Source: CBDDCA01 sp965218205
GTDB taxonomy: Bacteria; Spirochaetota; Spirochaetia; WTKD01; G963693115
Direction: 5' to 3'
DNA: 64,000 nucleotides
NCBI GenBank assembly: GCA_965218205.1
Contig: OZ244590.1
Span: 1,302,001-1,366,000 of the forward strand
Shown here piece after piece: positions 55,556 through 64,000 of this stretch. Below the pieces are notes generated by a model. It searched no databases, had not been told where the DNA came from, and was given only the letters and a program-made list of their open reading frames with translations. How positions within the stretch are numbered: the first letter of the stretch is position 1; each line of letters starts with the position of its first letter. The position numbers and the translations under genes were made by a program.

Positions 55556-56857
55556 TTACTGCCCTATATCAACATCACTTGTAGCAATACCATCAATAGC
55601 ATACCTATCGTATATCCGAAGTATACGAGTTCTCAGTACATCAGTAGGAACTCTATCAAGTAATACTCTAAGAGTGTCTAGTTCTCTTTGTGTAGCACCA
55701 TACCCTGCTTCAAGTGCAGATTCAAGATATTGGAGGCCTCTTAAAAAACGCTGTGGTACTATAATATCATAATCGCTATCAAATAGTATTTGAGCAAGCA
55801 CAAAGAAAATCTCTGTTAATTCAGATCTTTTATTGCTATCATTATTATCAACTTCAGACACTAATGGAGTATCTAACTCAGAAAGTACCTCGCTACTTTC
55901 TCCACCTCCACTTTCCTCTGTACTTCCTTCAGCTACGCTCCTGTCTATGCTTTCCTCTGTATTTCCTTCAGCTACGCTCCCATCTATGCTTTCCTCTGTA
56001 TTTCCTTCAGCGATGCTCCCATCTATACTTTCCTCTGGAGTTTCATATTGATTATCTTGTATAGTATCATTCTCTACTTCTACAAAGGAGTCTTCGTTAT
56101 TATCTGATACATCAGATGTATTTAATTCTTTCTCTATTTCCTGTACTAAAAAAATATAAAGAGAATACGCATACTGAGATAAACGAGACTCAAGGAGCAT
56201 GTTTGCAAAATGCTTTGCTTCTTCAAATGAAATATTTTTTTTCCTATATTCTACTGCTATCCTTTCTATAACAAACTGTATATCCAAAACAACAGTGGCC
56301 TGTATCTTTGTTGTATTACTTTGATTGTTATATAACTCAAGCAATACACGAAAATAGCTTTCTAATACTTTAACATTAATATCTGCAATTTGAATTGCTT
56401 GCTGAAAATAATCATATGAGGTATGAAAATCCCCTATCCGTGCATAGAGTACCCCTAAGTTACTCAATGCTCTCAGTTGATATTTTGTATCTTCTAATAG
56501 TGATGTATATAATTCAATAGCTGTCTCATTTTCCTCTATAAGTAAATAGTAATAGGCATTGAGTTCTTGTGCTATTTCATTATCCTTATCCTGTTGTAGG
56601 ATACTATCAAGCATTGATCTGGCTTGGGAGTACTCTTCTAAAAGCAGATATATATCAACAATTTTTATCTTAAGTTCAAGTGTGTTATCAAAACGTAATG
56701 CAGCATTAAAATTTTCAAGAGCAGCATCATACTCTTTTGCTGTATAGTGTATATTACCCTGTCGAATATACTCATTGGCACGCTCTTTTTGTTGACTAGC
56801 ACAGGAGACATATAAAATAAATACAATAACACACAAAAAATATAATAAGCGAAACAT
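55556..56857 (-). CDS. TPR lipoprotein with acidic variable repeats
   Basis: A 433-residue predicted lipoprotein (lipobox YVSC, Cys19). Residues 25-175 hold TPR units (GNIHYTAKEYDAALENFNAALRFD, SNLGVLYARIGDFHTSYDYFQQAIQI). Residues about 255-325 are acidic and contain three 13-residue repeats ESIDGS(I/V)AEGNTE. A final helical part follows. Start ATG at 56857; a TATAAT is visible just upstream on the minus strand. Probably envelope-located; role unknown. Confidence 0.8.
   Translation of the reverse strand: MFRLLYFLCVIVFILYVSCASQQKERANEYIRQGNIHYTAKEYDAALENFNAALRFDNTLELKIKIVDIYLLLEEYSQARSMLDSILQQDKDNEIAQELNAYYYLLIEENETAIELYTSLLEDTKYQLRALSNLGVLYARIGDFHTSYDYFQQAIQIADINVKVLESYFRVLLELYNNQSNTTKIQATVVLDIQFVIERIAVEYRKKNISFEEAKHFANMLLESRLSQYAYSLYIFLVQEIEKELNTSDVSDNNEDSFVEVENDTIQDNQYETPEESIDGSIAEGNTEESIDGSVAEGNTEESIDRSVAEGSTEESGGGESSEVLSELDTPLVSEVDNNDSNKRSELTEIFFVLAQILFDSDYDIIVPQRFLRGLQYLESALEAGYGATQRELDTLRVLLDRVPTDVLRTRILRIYDRYAIDGIATSDVDIGQ
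55911..56040. repeat. 39-bp tandem repeats (three units plus part) in TPR lipoprotein
   Basis: Units begin at 55911, 55950 and 55989, with a partial unit at 56028, each starting CTTTCCTCTG. Length is a multiple of three, so copy number could vary without breaking the frame. Confidence 0.9.
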
Positions 56858-56954
56858 AAATTATGGTTTACTTTATCATTATATTGAATAGTAAGTATAA
56901 TGACTATTATGTATAAGAAAACAGTTAATACAATTACTGAATAATACAATATAT

Positions 56955-57027
56955 TGAGCCGCGCAGGATTTGAACCTGCGACCACCGCCTTAAAAGGGCG
57001 TTGCTCTACCAGCTGAGCTAGCGGCCC
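56955..57027 (-). tRNA. trnK: tRNA-Lys (TTT)
   Basis: A 73-nt cloverleaf: acceptor GGGCCGC/GCGGCTC, D-arm GCTCAGCTGGTAGAGC, anticodon loop CTTTTAA (anticodon TTT), T-arm GCAGGTTCAAATCCTGC. The outermost anticodon-stem pair is A-G. CCA not encoded. Confidence 0.95.
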
Positions 57028-57030
57028 AAT

Positions 57031-57102
57031 CATCTCCTAGGGGAGTTGAACCCCTGTTGCAAGAATGAAAATCTTGAGTCCTAACCACTAGACGAAGGAG
57101 AC
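57031..57102 (-). tRNA. trnE: tRNA-Glu (TTC)
   Basis: A 72-nt cloverleaf: GTCTCCT/AGGAGAT acceptor, anticodon arm CAAGA-TTTTCAT-TCTTG (anticodon TTC), T-arm AGGGGTTCAACTCCCCT. Three bases upstream of tRNA-Lys, so the two are likely one transcript. Confidence 0.95.
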
Positions 57103-57195
57103 AATTTAATCTTATTATAAAAAATATAGAAGAAAAAATCAAGCCTTCTATAAAAAAAACTTGTACTTTTACCATCTCGTATGAACCCCCAAAAT

Positions 57196-57221
57196 CCATG
57201 ATAGTAATTATACTATCATGG
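57196..57221. terminator. Perfect hairpin upstream of transposase
   Basis: CCATGATAGTA-ATTA-TACTATCATGG, 11-bp arms and 4-base loop. It could insulate the transposase from outside transcription or mark the element's edge. No matching end was found downstream. Confidence 0.5.
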
Positions 57222-57258
57222 AAATAACAAACAAAAATAAAAAAAAGGGGGTGAGTAC

Positions 57259-58338
57259 ATGATATACTCTACACTTTATAATACAAGAAATCAAAAAGAA
57301 TTGCATAAAGTACGCTTAGCTATAGCACTTTCTGCAAAAGAACACGGCATCAAAAGTACTGCTCGTATCTTTCATATATCTCCTAATACCGTACGCAAAT
57401 GGCTGCAAAGATACAAAGAGAAGCCGAAAGCTATGCTCTATGATAGGCGTCCTGCTTCAGTAGAACATCCTAATACCATGATACCTTACTATCAGTTAAA
57501 ACTCAAAGAGATATGCGAAACATTACAGCACTATCATCAACGATGTATTGCCTCTCATATACAACGAGAGTATGCCATTCCTTATTCCATAAAGACTATC
57601 ATTAAGCATCTGAGAAAGATGGGGTTTTTTAAGACACATAAAAAGCAAAAAGCAGAAAAGAAACAAGAGGCACGCCTATGGAAGCAACTGCTGCAGTTTT
57701 GTCAAAAAATACAAGTAGATATTAAATATCTTACCGATATCCCTGAATTATACTTCTCATTACGCAAGTTTTGCCTCCCAAAGTATCAAATTACCGCACG
57801 CGATGTCGCAACAGGGGCTTTATGGATATGCTTTGCTACTCAAAAAAGCTCTTCTCATACCGCTTTGTTTATTGAATATCTGCTTACTCATCTTGCTTCT
57901 TTTCACGTTGATACTTCCTCTATTACTATTCAAACTGATAATGGCTCTGAGTTTATCTCAGGGGCTTTTAGTACAAAACAGTCTGCTTTTGTTACTTCTC
58001 TTGCAGCATACGAGGCACACCATACTACTATCCCATATGCTTCTCCTACTTACAATTCTGATGTCGAGGCTTCTCATAAACTTATTGAAACTGAATGCTA
58101 TGCAAAAATGCAGAATCCTACTCTCAGTACTTTTTTACTCAAAAGTGCTGAGTATCAATATAGCTTTAATCATCAACGCCATAACTCTTATAAACACGGC
58201 TCTCCTGCTTTGTTGTTGAAAGAAAAAAGTCCTTCTCTGGATCCTTGTGTACTTACTCTGCGCCCTCTTATTGTTGATACTTTCCTTACTAAACGAACAT
58301 TACACACTTGGCATAATAGAACTTTTGCGGTATACTGA
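57259..58338 (+). CDS. DDE transposase (rve integrase core, IS481/IS3-like)
   Basis: A 359-residue transposase. Helix-turn-helix near residues 25-55 (AKEHGIKSTARIFHISPNTVRKWLQRYKE). The rve core has Asp in QVDIKYL, Asp in IQTDNGSEF and Glu in YNSDVEASHKLIETE. A GGGGGTGAG ribosome site precedes the ATG. It appears complete. Terminal inverted repeats were not found, so element ends are unknown. A decayed relative lies at 13145-13515. Confidence 0.85.
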   Translation: MIYSTLYNTRNQKELHKVRLAIALSAKEHGIKSTARIFHISPNTVRKWLQRYKEKPKAMLYDRRPASVEHPNTMIPYYQLKLKEICETLQHYHQRCIASHIQREYAIPYSIKTIIKHLRKMGFFKTHKKQKAEKKQEARLWKQLLQFCQKIQVDIKYLTDIPELYFSLRKFCLPKYQITARDVATGALWICFATQKSSSHTALFIEYLLTHLASFHVDTSSITIQTDNGSEFISGAFSTKQSAFVTSLAAYEAHHTTIPYASPTYNSDVEASHKLIETECYAKMQNPTLSTFLLKSAEYQYSFNHQRHNSYKHGSPALLLKEKSPSLDPCVLTLRPLIVDTFLTKRTLHTWHNRTFAVY

Positions 58339-58340
58339 TT

Positions 58341-58560
58341 TTATCAAAAGGGTTCACACGAAACGGTAAAACTCCATCTATAAAAAAAACTGCAGATTCA
58401 AGCATTACAGCGACAAAAGAGCAAAAAAGAACAAGAAAAAAACTCTCTACTGCTTCTCATATCCCTCATCGTGTCTCAGTACACGAACGAGGCGATGTTT
58501 CTGAGGAATATGGCCACTGGGATGCTGAAGCCTTTCGTATCACACTTAGTCTTGAATCCG
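58341..58560 (+). pseudogene. Fragment of a second IS30-type transposase
   Basis: The plus frame reads KGFTRNGKTPSIKK...SHIPHRVSVHERGDVSEEYGHWDAE, resembling the IS30 segment before the first catalytic Asp (RxSIxERP...GHWEGD). The rest of the enzyme is missing. It differs from the IS30 copy at 62031, so it is a separate element's remnant. Fills most of the gene-free gap 58339-58634. Confidence 0.6.
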
Positions 58561-58591
58561 CATACCATTTCCACCATACCTACAAATATAT

Positions 58592-58628
58592 AATAAGAAG
58601 TGCTATATATAATATAGCACTTCTTATT
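58592..58628 (-). terminator. Strong A/T hairpin terminator
   Basis: AATAAGAAGTGCTATAT pairs with its exact complement over about 17 bp with a tiny loop, starting seven bases past the lipoprotein stop at 58635. It is followed by a T-rich stretch on the minus strand. Confidence 0.7.
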
Positions 58629-58634
58629 GAAATC

Positions 58635-61600
58635 TTATCTAAACGATGGAAACTTAAAATGAGAAGAATATCCAGACATAGGGATGCTTAAAAATCTAGT
58701 TCTAAAGAATTTAAGTTCTATTGAACCATATTTTTTATCGTTTGGATCATTTGGGTTGAAAACAATAAAACTATTATTCAAAACATCTCTATGAAATGAC
58801 CAAGTATTTAAATTTTGACCACCATTTCTTATAGTTCCAAACTTTAATGCTTTTACAAACATATCACTTGCATATCTTACACTAGATACATCCCAATTAG
58901 ATATATCCTGATCAAAAGAATCTGCTTGATAAAACATAGAACTCATCCAAATTACATTTGACACATCCCAATTTGAAATATCTTCATTAAATTTAGAAGC
59001 TCTATAAAACATTCCATTCATATTTTGAACATTTTCAGTTCTCCAATAAGACATATTCCCATTAAAATTTTTGTCAGAATAGAATAAGTAAGACATATCA
59101 TGTATATGGCTCGTATCTATAATATTCAAATTGGTTTTTATAACACCATCTGGACAATTTTTTACCAATCCCCCACGACAGTTATTTTGTATATAATCTG
59201 CTCCAATGAACTTTATTACCTTTTTCAATTCCGAATTGCTAGTAGGTCTATAGAAGACTGTACTTCTCATAGTAGCTTTTTTCAACTTAGTATTTATATT
59301 CACAACTAAATCTTCTGTTACATTCCAATTTGGAATAGTAAAACGAATTTTACCGTACTTTCTATTAGTTATATTGGGATCATAAAAATTACTTTTATTA
59401 ACAACACCTTTAATATTAATAGTATTATTACTAAAAGACGCTGTTAATCCTGTATCATTTTTCAATCTATCTAAATCAGCTTGATTAAATGTAAATGATG
59501 ATATTAAACTAACTTTCTTATTAGTGGTTTCTGTCCATTTTTCATTTCCATTTACCATTCTTCTTTCAAATATACTTGCTGAAATATTTAAATTCTTATC
59601 CACTAAATCCCCTACAAGAAAGTTTGCTCTTGCTCTATTAAAGTCAGGATCTACCACTATTCTCCAGGTGATTGGATATGTAGTTTTTCCAATTGAAACT
59701 TTTGTTTTATCAGTATCATTTACAGCTACTATAGCCATTGCATATACGGATTCAGTATAAACATTATCCAAAAGATAATTCTTTCTATTTGGAGATATAA
59801 CTATTGATGTTCCATCTGTTTTGATTTTGTTTACATTATAATCCCAAGCTACTTCATCATCATCTAATTTTTTATAATATAAAATATATGAAATTTCTGA
59901 TATAGACAATGTATTTCCATCATTATTTTTATGAATTTCACTATCTATTGTTGGATAATCCCATATCATATTGATTCCATCAACAACTAATCTAAATGAA
60001 AAATTTCTTACTTCTGGAGGAATTTTTGTAGTAATATCTCTGGTATTACACACAGAACTTCCTCTAAAATTAGGACGATTATTTTGTGGAATATATAAAT
60101 CAGTGAATCCATCCATATCTCTAACTTTAAAATCGTTATCTACAAGTGTTATTTTACACATATTCCATGATGAAAAATTATGCTCATCAAAATAGAGTCC
60201 ATTATATAATATTCTCTTTGCTTTTAAGACATTATTTGTATTCCAATTTTCAGTACCATGTATATAAGCTCCAGATTGTAAATTCACATAAGAAAATAGA
60301 CTGGTCATATCAATTACATTAGAAGTATCCCAGTTTGATAAATCACTTTTAAACTTAGTTACTCCATAAAATGTACTATACATATTAGTAACATTTGAAG
60401 TATTCCATTTTGAAATATCTCCACTGAATTCATATATTTTATTAGTATTTTTATCTTTAAAATCATATGTATCTTTACTTAATTTTGAACTAAATAAATT
60501 ACTAAAACTTTTTACATTACTTGTATCTATTATGTTTAAATCAGCAGATATCCCTTGAATATCTATTTCTTCAGTAATATCAGCTATTAACTCATTTCGA
60601 TCAATAGGAATATGTTTATGTCCTACTATCAGGTCTATAGTTTTGCTAATTGTTCTGTTATCTTCTGCTGTAAATCTTATGGTATATCTTTTGTTTCCCA
60701 TTTTTGTAGCAATACCAGAAATAGAACCATCCAATGTATTAAATGCTAATCCAAATGTTGTAGATAAATCATCTGGACTTATTGAAAAATTTCCTCTATC
60801 GGTATTAATACTTGCTGGTAATATTATGGATTCTATTTTAGTTATTTTCTTTTTTCCATACTTACCTTGAGATACTAATCTTTTTTCAGTTATCAATACA
60901 TCCGAGTTTTCTTCTCTAAATTGCAATGAAATAGGTTCATCTGTATTAAATTCAAAAAGTTGACTATTTGTAACCTTTGATACATCTGTATTATTTACAG
61001 ATTGTAGTACTATATTATAAGTTGTCTTTGGCATTAAACCTGTTATAGTTATTCCTTCTTGTTGTGTATTTAAAACTATCGGATTTTTATCAGATATTAT
61101 AACTGCATCTACATCATTATTTTCTATCTTGTTTTCCTTTAATTTATATACTTTGTATATAATATTTTGCTTAGTTAATTGGTTTTCTTCATTATCTAAA
61201 TGAGTATCATCAAAAGGAAGCAATGCTCCTCTCCATTGTAATGATATAGATGTTTCAGTAGAGTTAGTTTTTAATATTTTATTATTATTAAAACCAGGAG
61301 GATTAGTTGCTCTACTCCCTAAGGATATTGATTTAATATTACTATAAGTAATCTTACTCATATCTGTTTTAATTTGAACTGAAAACATAAAATGATATGT
61401 TTTTTGTTCTTTAAAATTCACTCCATCTATTTCAGTTTCATTTATGTATTCTACTTTTCCATTTTTAAAATTAATGATAGTATGTTTTTTTATCATTTCA
61501 TTTAATTCTGGGACTATTTGTGATTCTTTGACATATAATTTATATACCAATTGATCATCACTCGTTATATTTGTTCCATCTCTATTTTTCATATTAGTAT

Positions 61601-61838
61601 ATTTTTTTAAAGAGTATACTATTAGATTTATCGTTTCTATATTTACTCCTTTACCAAGAGAAATTTTATTCAATAATAAAGAAGGATCTGCAGCTGACGA
61701 TAAGGATATATCACCACCATCTCCACCTCCCCCATCATTAGAAGATGAGTTGCTAGAATTTTTATTTTTTTCACAAGTAATTAAAGTAATGCTTACTAAT
61801 GTTAATAGTATTAACATATAAAATATTATTTTTTTCAT
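58635..61838 (-). CDS. FN3/BspA surface lipoprotein with two BspA blocks
   Basis: A 1067-residue predicted lipoprotein. The frame opens at 61907, but the ATG at 61838 follows AAAAGGAGCAA and starts a clear signal peptide (lipobox LITC, Cys22). An acidic/Gly linker is followed by FN3-like modules, a putative Ig/He_PIG-type domain, and a first BspA/DUF285 block (SKWNTSNVTNM). A further FN3-like domain leads to a second BspA block near the C-terminus (FNEDISNWDVSNVIWMSSMF). More diverged and more AT-rich than its paralogues. Shares promoter and leader with the gene at 13072. Confidence 0.85.
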   Translation of the reverse strand: MKKIIFYMLILLTLVSITLITCEKNKNSSNSSSNDGGGGDGGDISLSSAADPSLLLNKISLGKGVNIETINLIVYSLKKYTNMKNRDGTNITSDDQLVYKLYVKESQIVPELNEMIKKHTIINFKNGKVEYINETEIDGVNFKEQKTYHFMFSVQIKTDMSKITYSNIKSISLGSRATNPPGFNNNKILKTNSTETSISLQWRGALLPFDDTHLDNEENQLTKQNIIYKVYKLKENKIENNDVDAVIISDKNPIVLNTQQEGITITGLMPKTTYNIVLQSVNNTDVSKVTNSQLFEFNTDEPISLQFREENSDVLITEKRLVSQGKYGKKKITKIESIILPASINTDRGNFSISPDDLSTTFGLAFNTLDGSISGIATKMGNKRYTIRFTAEDNRTISKTIDLIVGHKHIPIDRNELIADITEEIDIQGISADLNIIDTSNVKSFSNLFSSKLSKDTYDFKDKNTNKIYEFSGDISKWNTSNVTNMYSTFYGVTKFKSDLSNWDTSNVIDMTSLFSYVNLQSGAYIHGTENWNTNNVLKAKRILYNGLYFDEHNFSSWNMCKITLVDNDFKVRDMDGFTDLYIPQNNRPNFRGSSVCNTRDITTKIPPEVRNFSFRLVVDGINMIWDYPTIDSEIHKNNDGNTLSISEISYILYYKKLDDDEVAWDYNVNKIKTDGTSIVISPNRKNYLLDNVYTESVYAMAIVAVNDTDKTKVSIGKTTYPITWRIVVDPDFNRARANFLVGDLVDKNLNISASIFERRMVNGNEKWTETTNKKVSLISSFTFNQADLDRLKNDTGLTASFSNNTINIKGVVNKSNFYDPNITNRKYGKIRFTIPNWNVTEDLVVNINTKLKKATMRSTVFYRPTSNSELKKVIKFIGADYIQNNCRGGLVKNCPDGVIKTNLNIIDTSHIHDMSYLFYSDKNFNGNMSYWRTENVQNMNGMFYRASKFNEDISNWDVSNVIWMSSMFYQADSFDQDISNWDVSSVRYASDMFVKALKFGTIRNGGQNLNTWSFHRDVLNNSFIVFNPNDPNDKKYGSIELKFFRTRFLSIPMSGYSSHFKFPSFR

Positions 61839-61889
61839 ATTTTGCTCCTTTTCAAGATTAACACTTGAATTTTTAATAAACATACCTAT

Positions 61890-61918
61890 ATTATAAAATA
61901 AAAACACAAAAAAAGCAA
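61890..61918 (-). promoter_or_regulatory. Promoter of FN3/BspA lipoprotein
   Basis: -35 TTGCTT (61913-61918), 17-bp spacer, -10 TATAAT (61890-61895), all on the minus strand. The leader AAAAATTCAAGTGTTA and ribosome site follow. The left end of the IS30 element lies only 19 bases beyond the -35. Confidence 0.75.
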
Positions 61919-61936
61919 TACTACCCCCTCTTCGGG

Positions 61937-63012
61937 TGGAAATTCTAATCAGAAGCCGAACAGTGCAAAAAAAATAAAAAAACTCATAGGGTATATCCTA
62001 ATAATAAGAAACAACAATTAAGGAGACCCTATGAGCTATACTCATATATCATACCATGAACGCACAGAAATAGCACGCATGCTTAAGTGCAAAAAATCAA
62101 AACGTGAAATAGCACGATCCCTCAACAGATCGGTATCAACAATAGCAGATGAAATAAAACGCAATCGGTTGAATACAAAATACTATGACGCTGAATATGC
62201 TGACATGAAAGCACAAAAACGCAAAACATACCCACGCGCTCGCCCTGTAACAGAGAATGAACACATACGAACACAAGTAGCACTCTCTCTCAAACAAGGC
62301 TTATCGCCTGATGCCATGAAAGGAAGAGCATTGCTTGAAAATGTCTCATTTGCAATAAGTGTTGAATCAATATACATACTCATAACACGAGATGCAAAGG
62401 AAGGAGGAACACTGCATACCTCCCTTCCTTATAAGCGAAAAACACGCAAAATACACAAAATACCGCACAATACAGGTACTTTTGAACAACAAAAGACACG
62501 AATCGATGAACGCCCTGCACACATAACTGCTCGTACTACTATAGGCCACTGCGAAACTGATTGTATTGTTGGCAAAGATAATAGCTCAGTCATACAAACT
62601 ACTATTGAACGAAAAAGTCGTTTTTTATTTGCAAAGCAACTGCCTCGTGCCACCAAAGAACATACCAAACAAACCCTCTGGGAAATAAAAAAGCAGTATC
62701 CAGATAAAATACATTCGTTTACTACTGATAATGGCAGTGAATTTTCGTATCATACACTGGCATTTTTAGATAGCTCTGTACCAATGTATTTTACCTATCC
62801 TCATTGCCCATGGCAGAAAGGAAGCATTGAACATGCAAATAAATTACTGCGCAGATATATTAAAAAAGGAACTGATATTTCTTGTATTTCTCCTGCACAT
62901 CTTTGTGCGATTGTTGCTACAATCAATAATACCCCCAGAAAGATATTAGGATACAAAACCCCTTTTGAGGTATTTTTTGGTACTTCTGTTCGGCTTCTGA
63001 TTAGAATTTCCA
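61937..63012. mobile_element. Complete IS30-family insertion sequence with perfect 27-bp inverted repeats
   Basis: Left end 61937-61963 (TGGAAATTCTAATCAGAAGC...) and right end 62986-63012 are exact reverse complements over 27 bp. The 1076-bp element contains one transposase gene. No convincing target duplication was found; IS30 members usually make only 2-3 bp. It sits between the promoters of a surface lipoprotein and leuC. Confidence 0.92.
61983..62035 (+). promoter_or_regulatory. Hairpin covering ribosome site and start of IS30 transposase
   Basis: CTCATAGGGT (61983-61992) is the exact complement of ACCCTATGAG (62026-62035), which includes the ATG at 62031. Inside it TCCTAAT can pair with ATTAAGGA, covering the Shine-Dalgarno. 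Long transcripts from outside the element would be poorly translated. The mechanism is known for other IS; here it is inferred. Confidence 0.7.
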
Positions 63013-63038
63013 TCTTGAATCTGCACTTTTGCCAATAA
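62031..63038 (+). CDS. IS30-family transposase
   Basis: A 335-residue DDE enzyme. N-terminal helix-turn-helix (SYHERTEIARMLKCKKSKREIARSLNRSVSTIADEIKRN), then catalytic Asp in GHCETDCIVG, Asp in FTTDNGSEF and Glu in GSIEHANKLLRRY. The reading frame crosses the right inverted repeat (ends 63012) and borrows its stop from flanking DNA, adding about eight residues (ILNLHFCQ). The core is intact and may be active. Confidence 0.93.
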   Translation: MSYTHISYHERTEIARMLKCKKSKREIARSLNRSVSTIADEIKRNRLNTKYYDAEYADMKAQKRKTYPRARPVTENEHIRTQVALSLKQGLSPDAMKGRALLENVSFAISVESIYILITRDAKEGGTLHTSLPYKRKTRKIHKIPHNTGTFEQQKTRIDERPAHITARTTIGHCETDCIVGKDNSSVIQTTIERKSRFLFAKQLPRATKEHTKQTLWEIKKQYPDKIHSFTTDNGSEFSYHTLAFLDSSVPMYFTYPHCPWQKGSIEHANKLLRRYIKKGTDISCISPAHLCAIVATINNTPRKILGYKTPFEVFFGTSVRLLIRISILNLHFCQ

Positions 63039-63057
63039 AATACAGTTATGCTATACT
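63029..63057 (+). promoter_or_regulatory. Promoter of leuC
   Basis: -35 TTGCCA (63029-63034), exact 17-bp spacer, -10 TATACT (63052-63057), 44 bases before the ATG. The -35 lies inside the last codons of the adjacent transposase but outside the IS itself. Confidence 0.75.
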
Positions 63058-63101
63058 ATAAAAATAACTATAATAATAAAAAATAATTGTAAGGAGAATA
63101 T

Positions 63102-64000
63102 ATGGCACATAACACCTTATTAGATAAAGTATGGAATTTACATAAAGTGAACGAACTTCCAAGTGGAGAAGATCAGCTGTTTATTGGATTACATCTCATT
63201 CATGAGGTTACTTCACCTCAAGCGTTTCAAATGATACGAGAAAAAGGCTTACCAGTAAAATATCCTTCACGTACCTTTGCTACAGTAGATCACATTGTCC
63301 CGACTAATACAGTAGCACGTCCTTTTTCTGATACTATGGCCGAAAACATGATGAAAGAATTAGAAAAAAACACGGTAGCGTTTGGTATTTCCTTTTTCAA
63401 TCATCAAACAAACAAACAGGGAATTGTACATGTTATTGGCCCTGAACTTGGACTTACACAGCCGGGAATGACCATTGCATGCGGAGACAGTCATACATCC
63501 ACCCACGGAGCATTTGGTTCTATTGGGCTTGGTATTGGTACATCTCAAGTACGCGATGTATTTGCCACACAATGTATTTCAATAAAAAAACCAAAAGTAA
63601 GAAAAATACAGGTTGATGGAACATTACAAGATGGCGTATATGCAAAAGATATTATTCTTGCTATTATTTCAAAACTAGGAGTAATGGGAGGACTCGGCTT
63701 TGCCTATGAATATGCAGGAACAGCTATAGAAAAACTAAGCATGGAAGAACGTATGACTATATGTAATATGAGCATTGAAGGAGGAGCGAGAGTCGGGTAT
63801 GTAAATCCAGATGAAACAACATTTTCTTACATAGAAGGAAGACAATATGCTCCTAAAGGAGAAGAGTTTGAATCAGCAAAAAAATACTGGAAAGAAATAG
63901 CTTCTACAAAAAACTCAGAATATGATGATATATTTTCCCTTGATGCAAATGCACTGACTCCAATGCTCACATGGGGCATTACTCCTGGACAAGCTATGCC
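63102..64000 (+). CDS. leuC: 3-isopropylmalate dehydratase large subunit, 3'-truncated by window edge
   Basis: Aconitase-family enzyme of leucine synthesis; isomerises 2- to 3-isopropylmalate. Start follows AAGGAG. About 299 residues are visible: MAHNTLLDKVWNLHKV, VDHIVPT, ACGDSHTSTHGAFGSIGLGIGTS (which holds one cluster Cys region) and EGGARVGYVNPDETT. Later cluster cysteines fall outside the window. No leuD or leuB can be seen. Confidence 0.94.
   Translation, partial: MAHNTLLDKVWNLHKVNELPSGEDQLFIGLHLIHEVTSPQAFQMIREKGLPVKYPSRTFATVDHIVPTNTVARPFSDTMAENMMKELEKNTVAFGISFFNHQTNKQGIVHVIGPELGLTQPGMTIACGDSHTSTHGAFGSIGLGIGTSQVRDVFATQCISIKKPKVRKIQVDGTLQDGVYAKDIILAIISKLGVMGGLGFAYEYAGTAIEKLSMEERMTICNMSIEGGARVGYVNPDETTFSYIEGRQYAPKGEEFESAKKYWKEIASTKNSEYDDIFSLDANALTPMLTWGITPGQAM

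Noticed and set aside
57103..58600. Paired terminal inverted repeats for the DDE transposase at 57259
   Set aside because: Only a local hairpin at 57196-57221 was found; nothing downstream matches it, so no element ends are assigned.
61930..63020. Target-site duplication flanking the IS30 element
   Set aside because: Bases just outside the 27-bp ends (GG and TC) do not match, so no duplication can be claimed.

Overview
The window is AT-rich, bacterial and gene-dense, with many overlapping start/stop codons. It carries several lipoprotein genes with spirochaete-like lipoboxes, BspA-type (DUF285) and fibronectin-III surface proteins, TPR lipoproteins and a Tro-type metal ABC transporter. This mix fits a host-associated spirochaete best. 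That placement is inference from gene content; no rRNA or phylogenetic marker was tested.

Layout. 1-5923 (+): pyrimidine operon pyrB(partial)-pyrI-pyrK-pyrD-pyrF-pyrC-pyrE, covering the route from carbamoyl phosphate to UMP. 5886-8723 (-): uvrA. 8.8-13.6 kb (-): a decayed gene, two adjacent surface lipoproteins (one BspA, one seven-module FN3) and a shredded transposase. 13.7-16.7 kb (+): a CPA2 antiporter fused to a PTS EIIA domain, and a LysM/M23 endopeptidase. A possible small RNA with a good terminator follows. 17.0-22.2 kb (+): cupin, TRAP transporter DctPQM, HpcH/HpaI aldolase and alpha/beta hydrolase, apparently one uptake and catabolism operon. 22.2-24.0 kb (-): a zinc-site-less M23-like protein and a membrane-anchored partner. 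24.3-31.2 kb (-): a giant 16-module FN3/BspA lipoprotein whose start codon is out of frame because of a T7 tract. 31.6-38.6 kb (-): hypothetical gene, recN, nadK, a type II restriction-modification pair in a very AT-rich island, and a DegT-like protein without its catalytic lysine. 38.6-43.5 kb (-): tRNA-Ile and troABCD, where both permeases carry a C-terminal DtxR-like domain. 43.5-45.4 kb (-): a three-gene HATPase / STAS-like DUF4325 / membrane coiled-coil cassette. 45.5-48.7 kb (-): comF, dtd, a TPR membrane protein and rpe. 48.9-53.6 kb (-): a 1560-residue FN3/BspA lipoprotein with a 16-base poly-G tract in its 5' coding end. 53.8-57.1 kb: TPR protein, adk, TPR lipoprotein, tRNA-Lys and tRNA-Glu. 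57.2-63.0 kb: a DDE transposase, an IS30 fragment, a fifth FN3/BspA lipoprotein and a complete IS30-family element. 63.1 kb to the end (+): leuC, partial.

The most interesting theme is a dispersed family of five modular surface lipoproteins (starts near 10.27, 13.07, 31.16, 53.60 and 61.84 kb). They share FN3 and BspA modules, leader sequences and 3' hairpin motifs. Two have homopolymer tracts exactly where a one-base slip switches the gene: poly-G16 reads in frame (ON) and T7 reads out of frame (OFF). The internal modules are near-identical DNA repeats open to recombination. Together this looks like a phase-variable and size-variable surface display system. Other candidates are the permease-DtxR fusions, the HATPase/DUF4325 cassette, a frameshifted troA/troB junction and a C-rich-loop small RNA.
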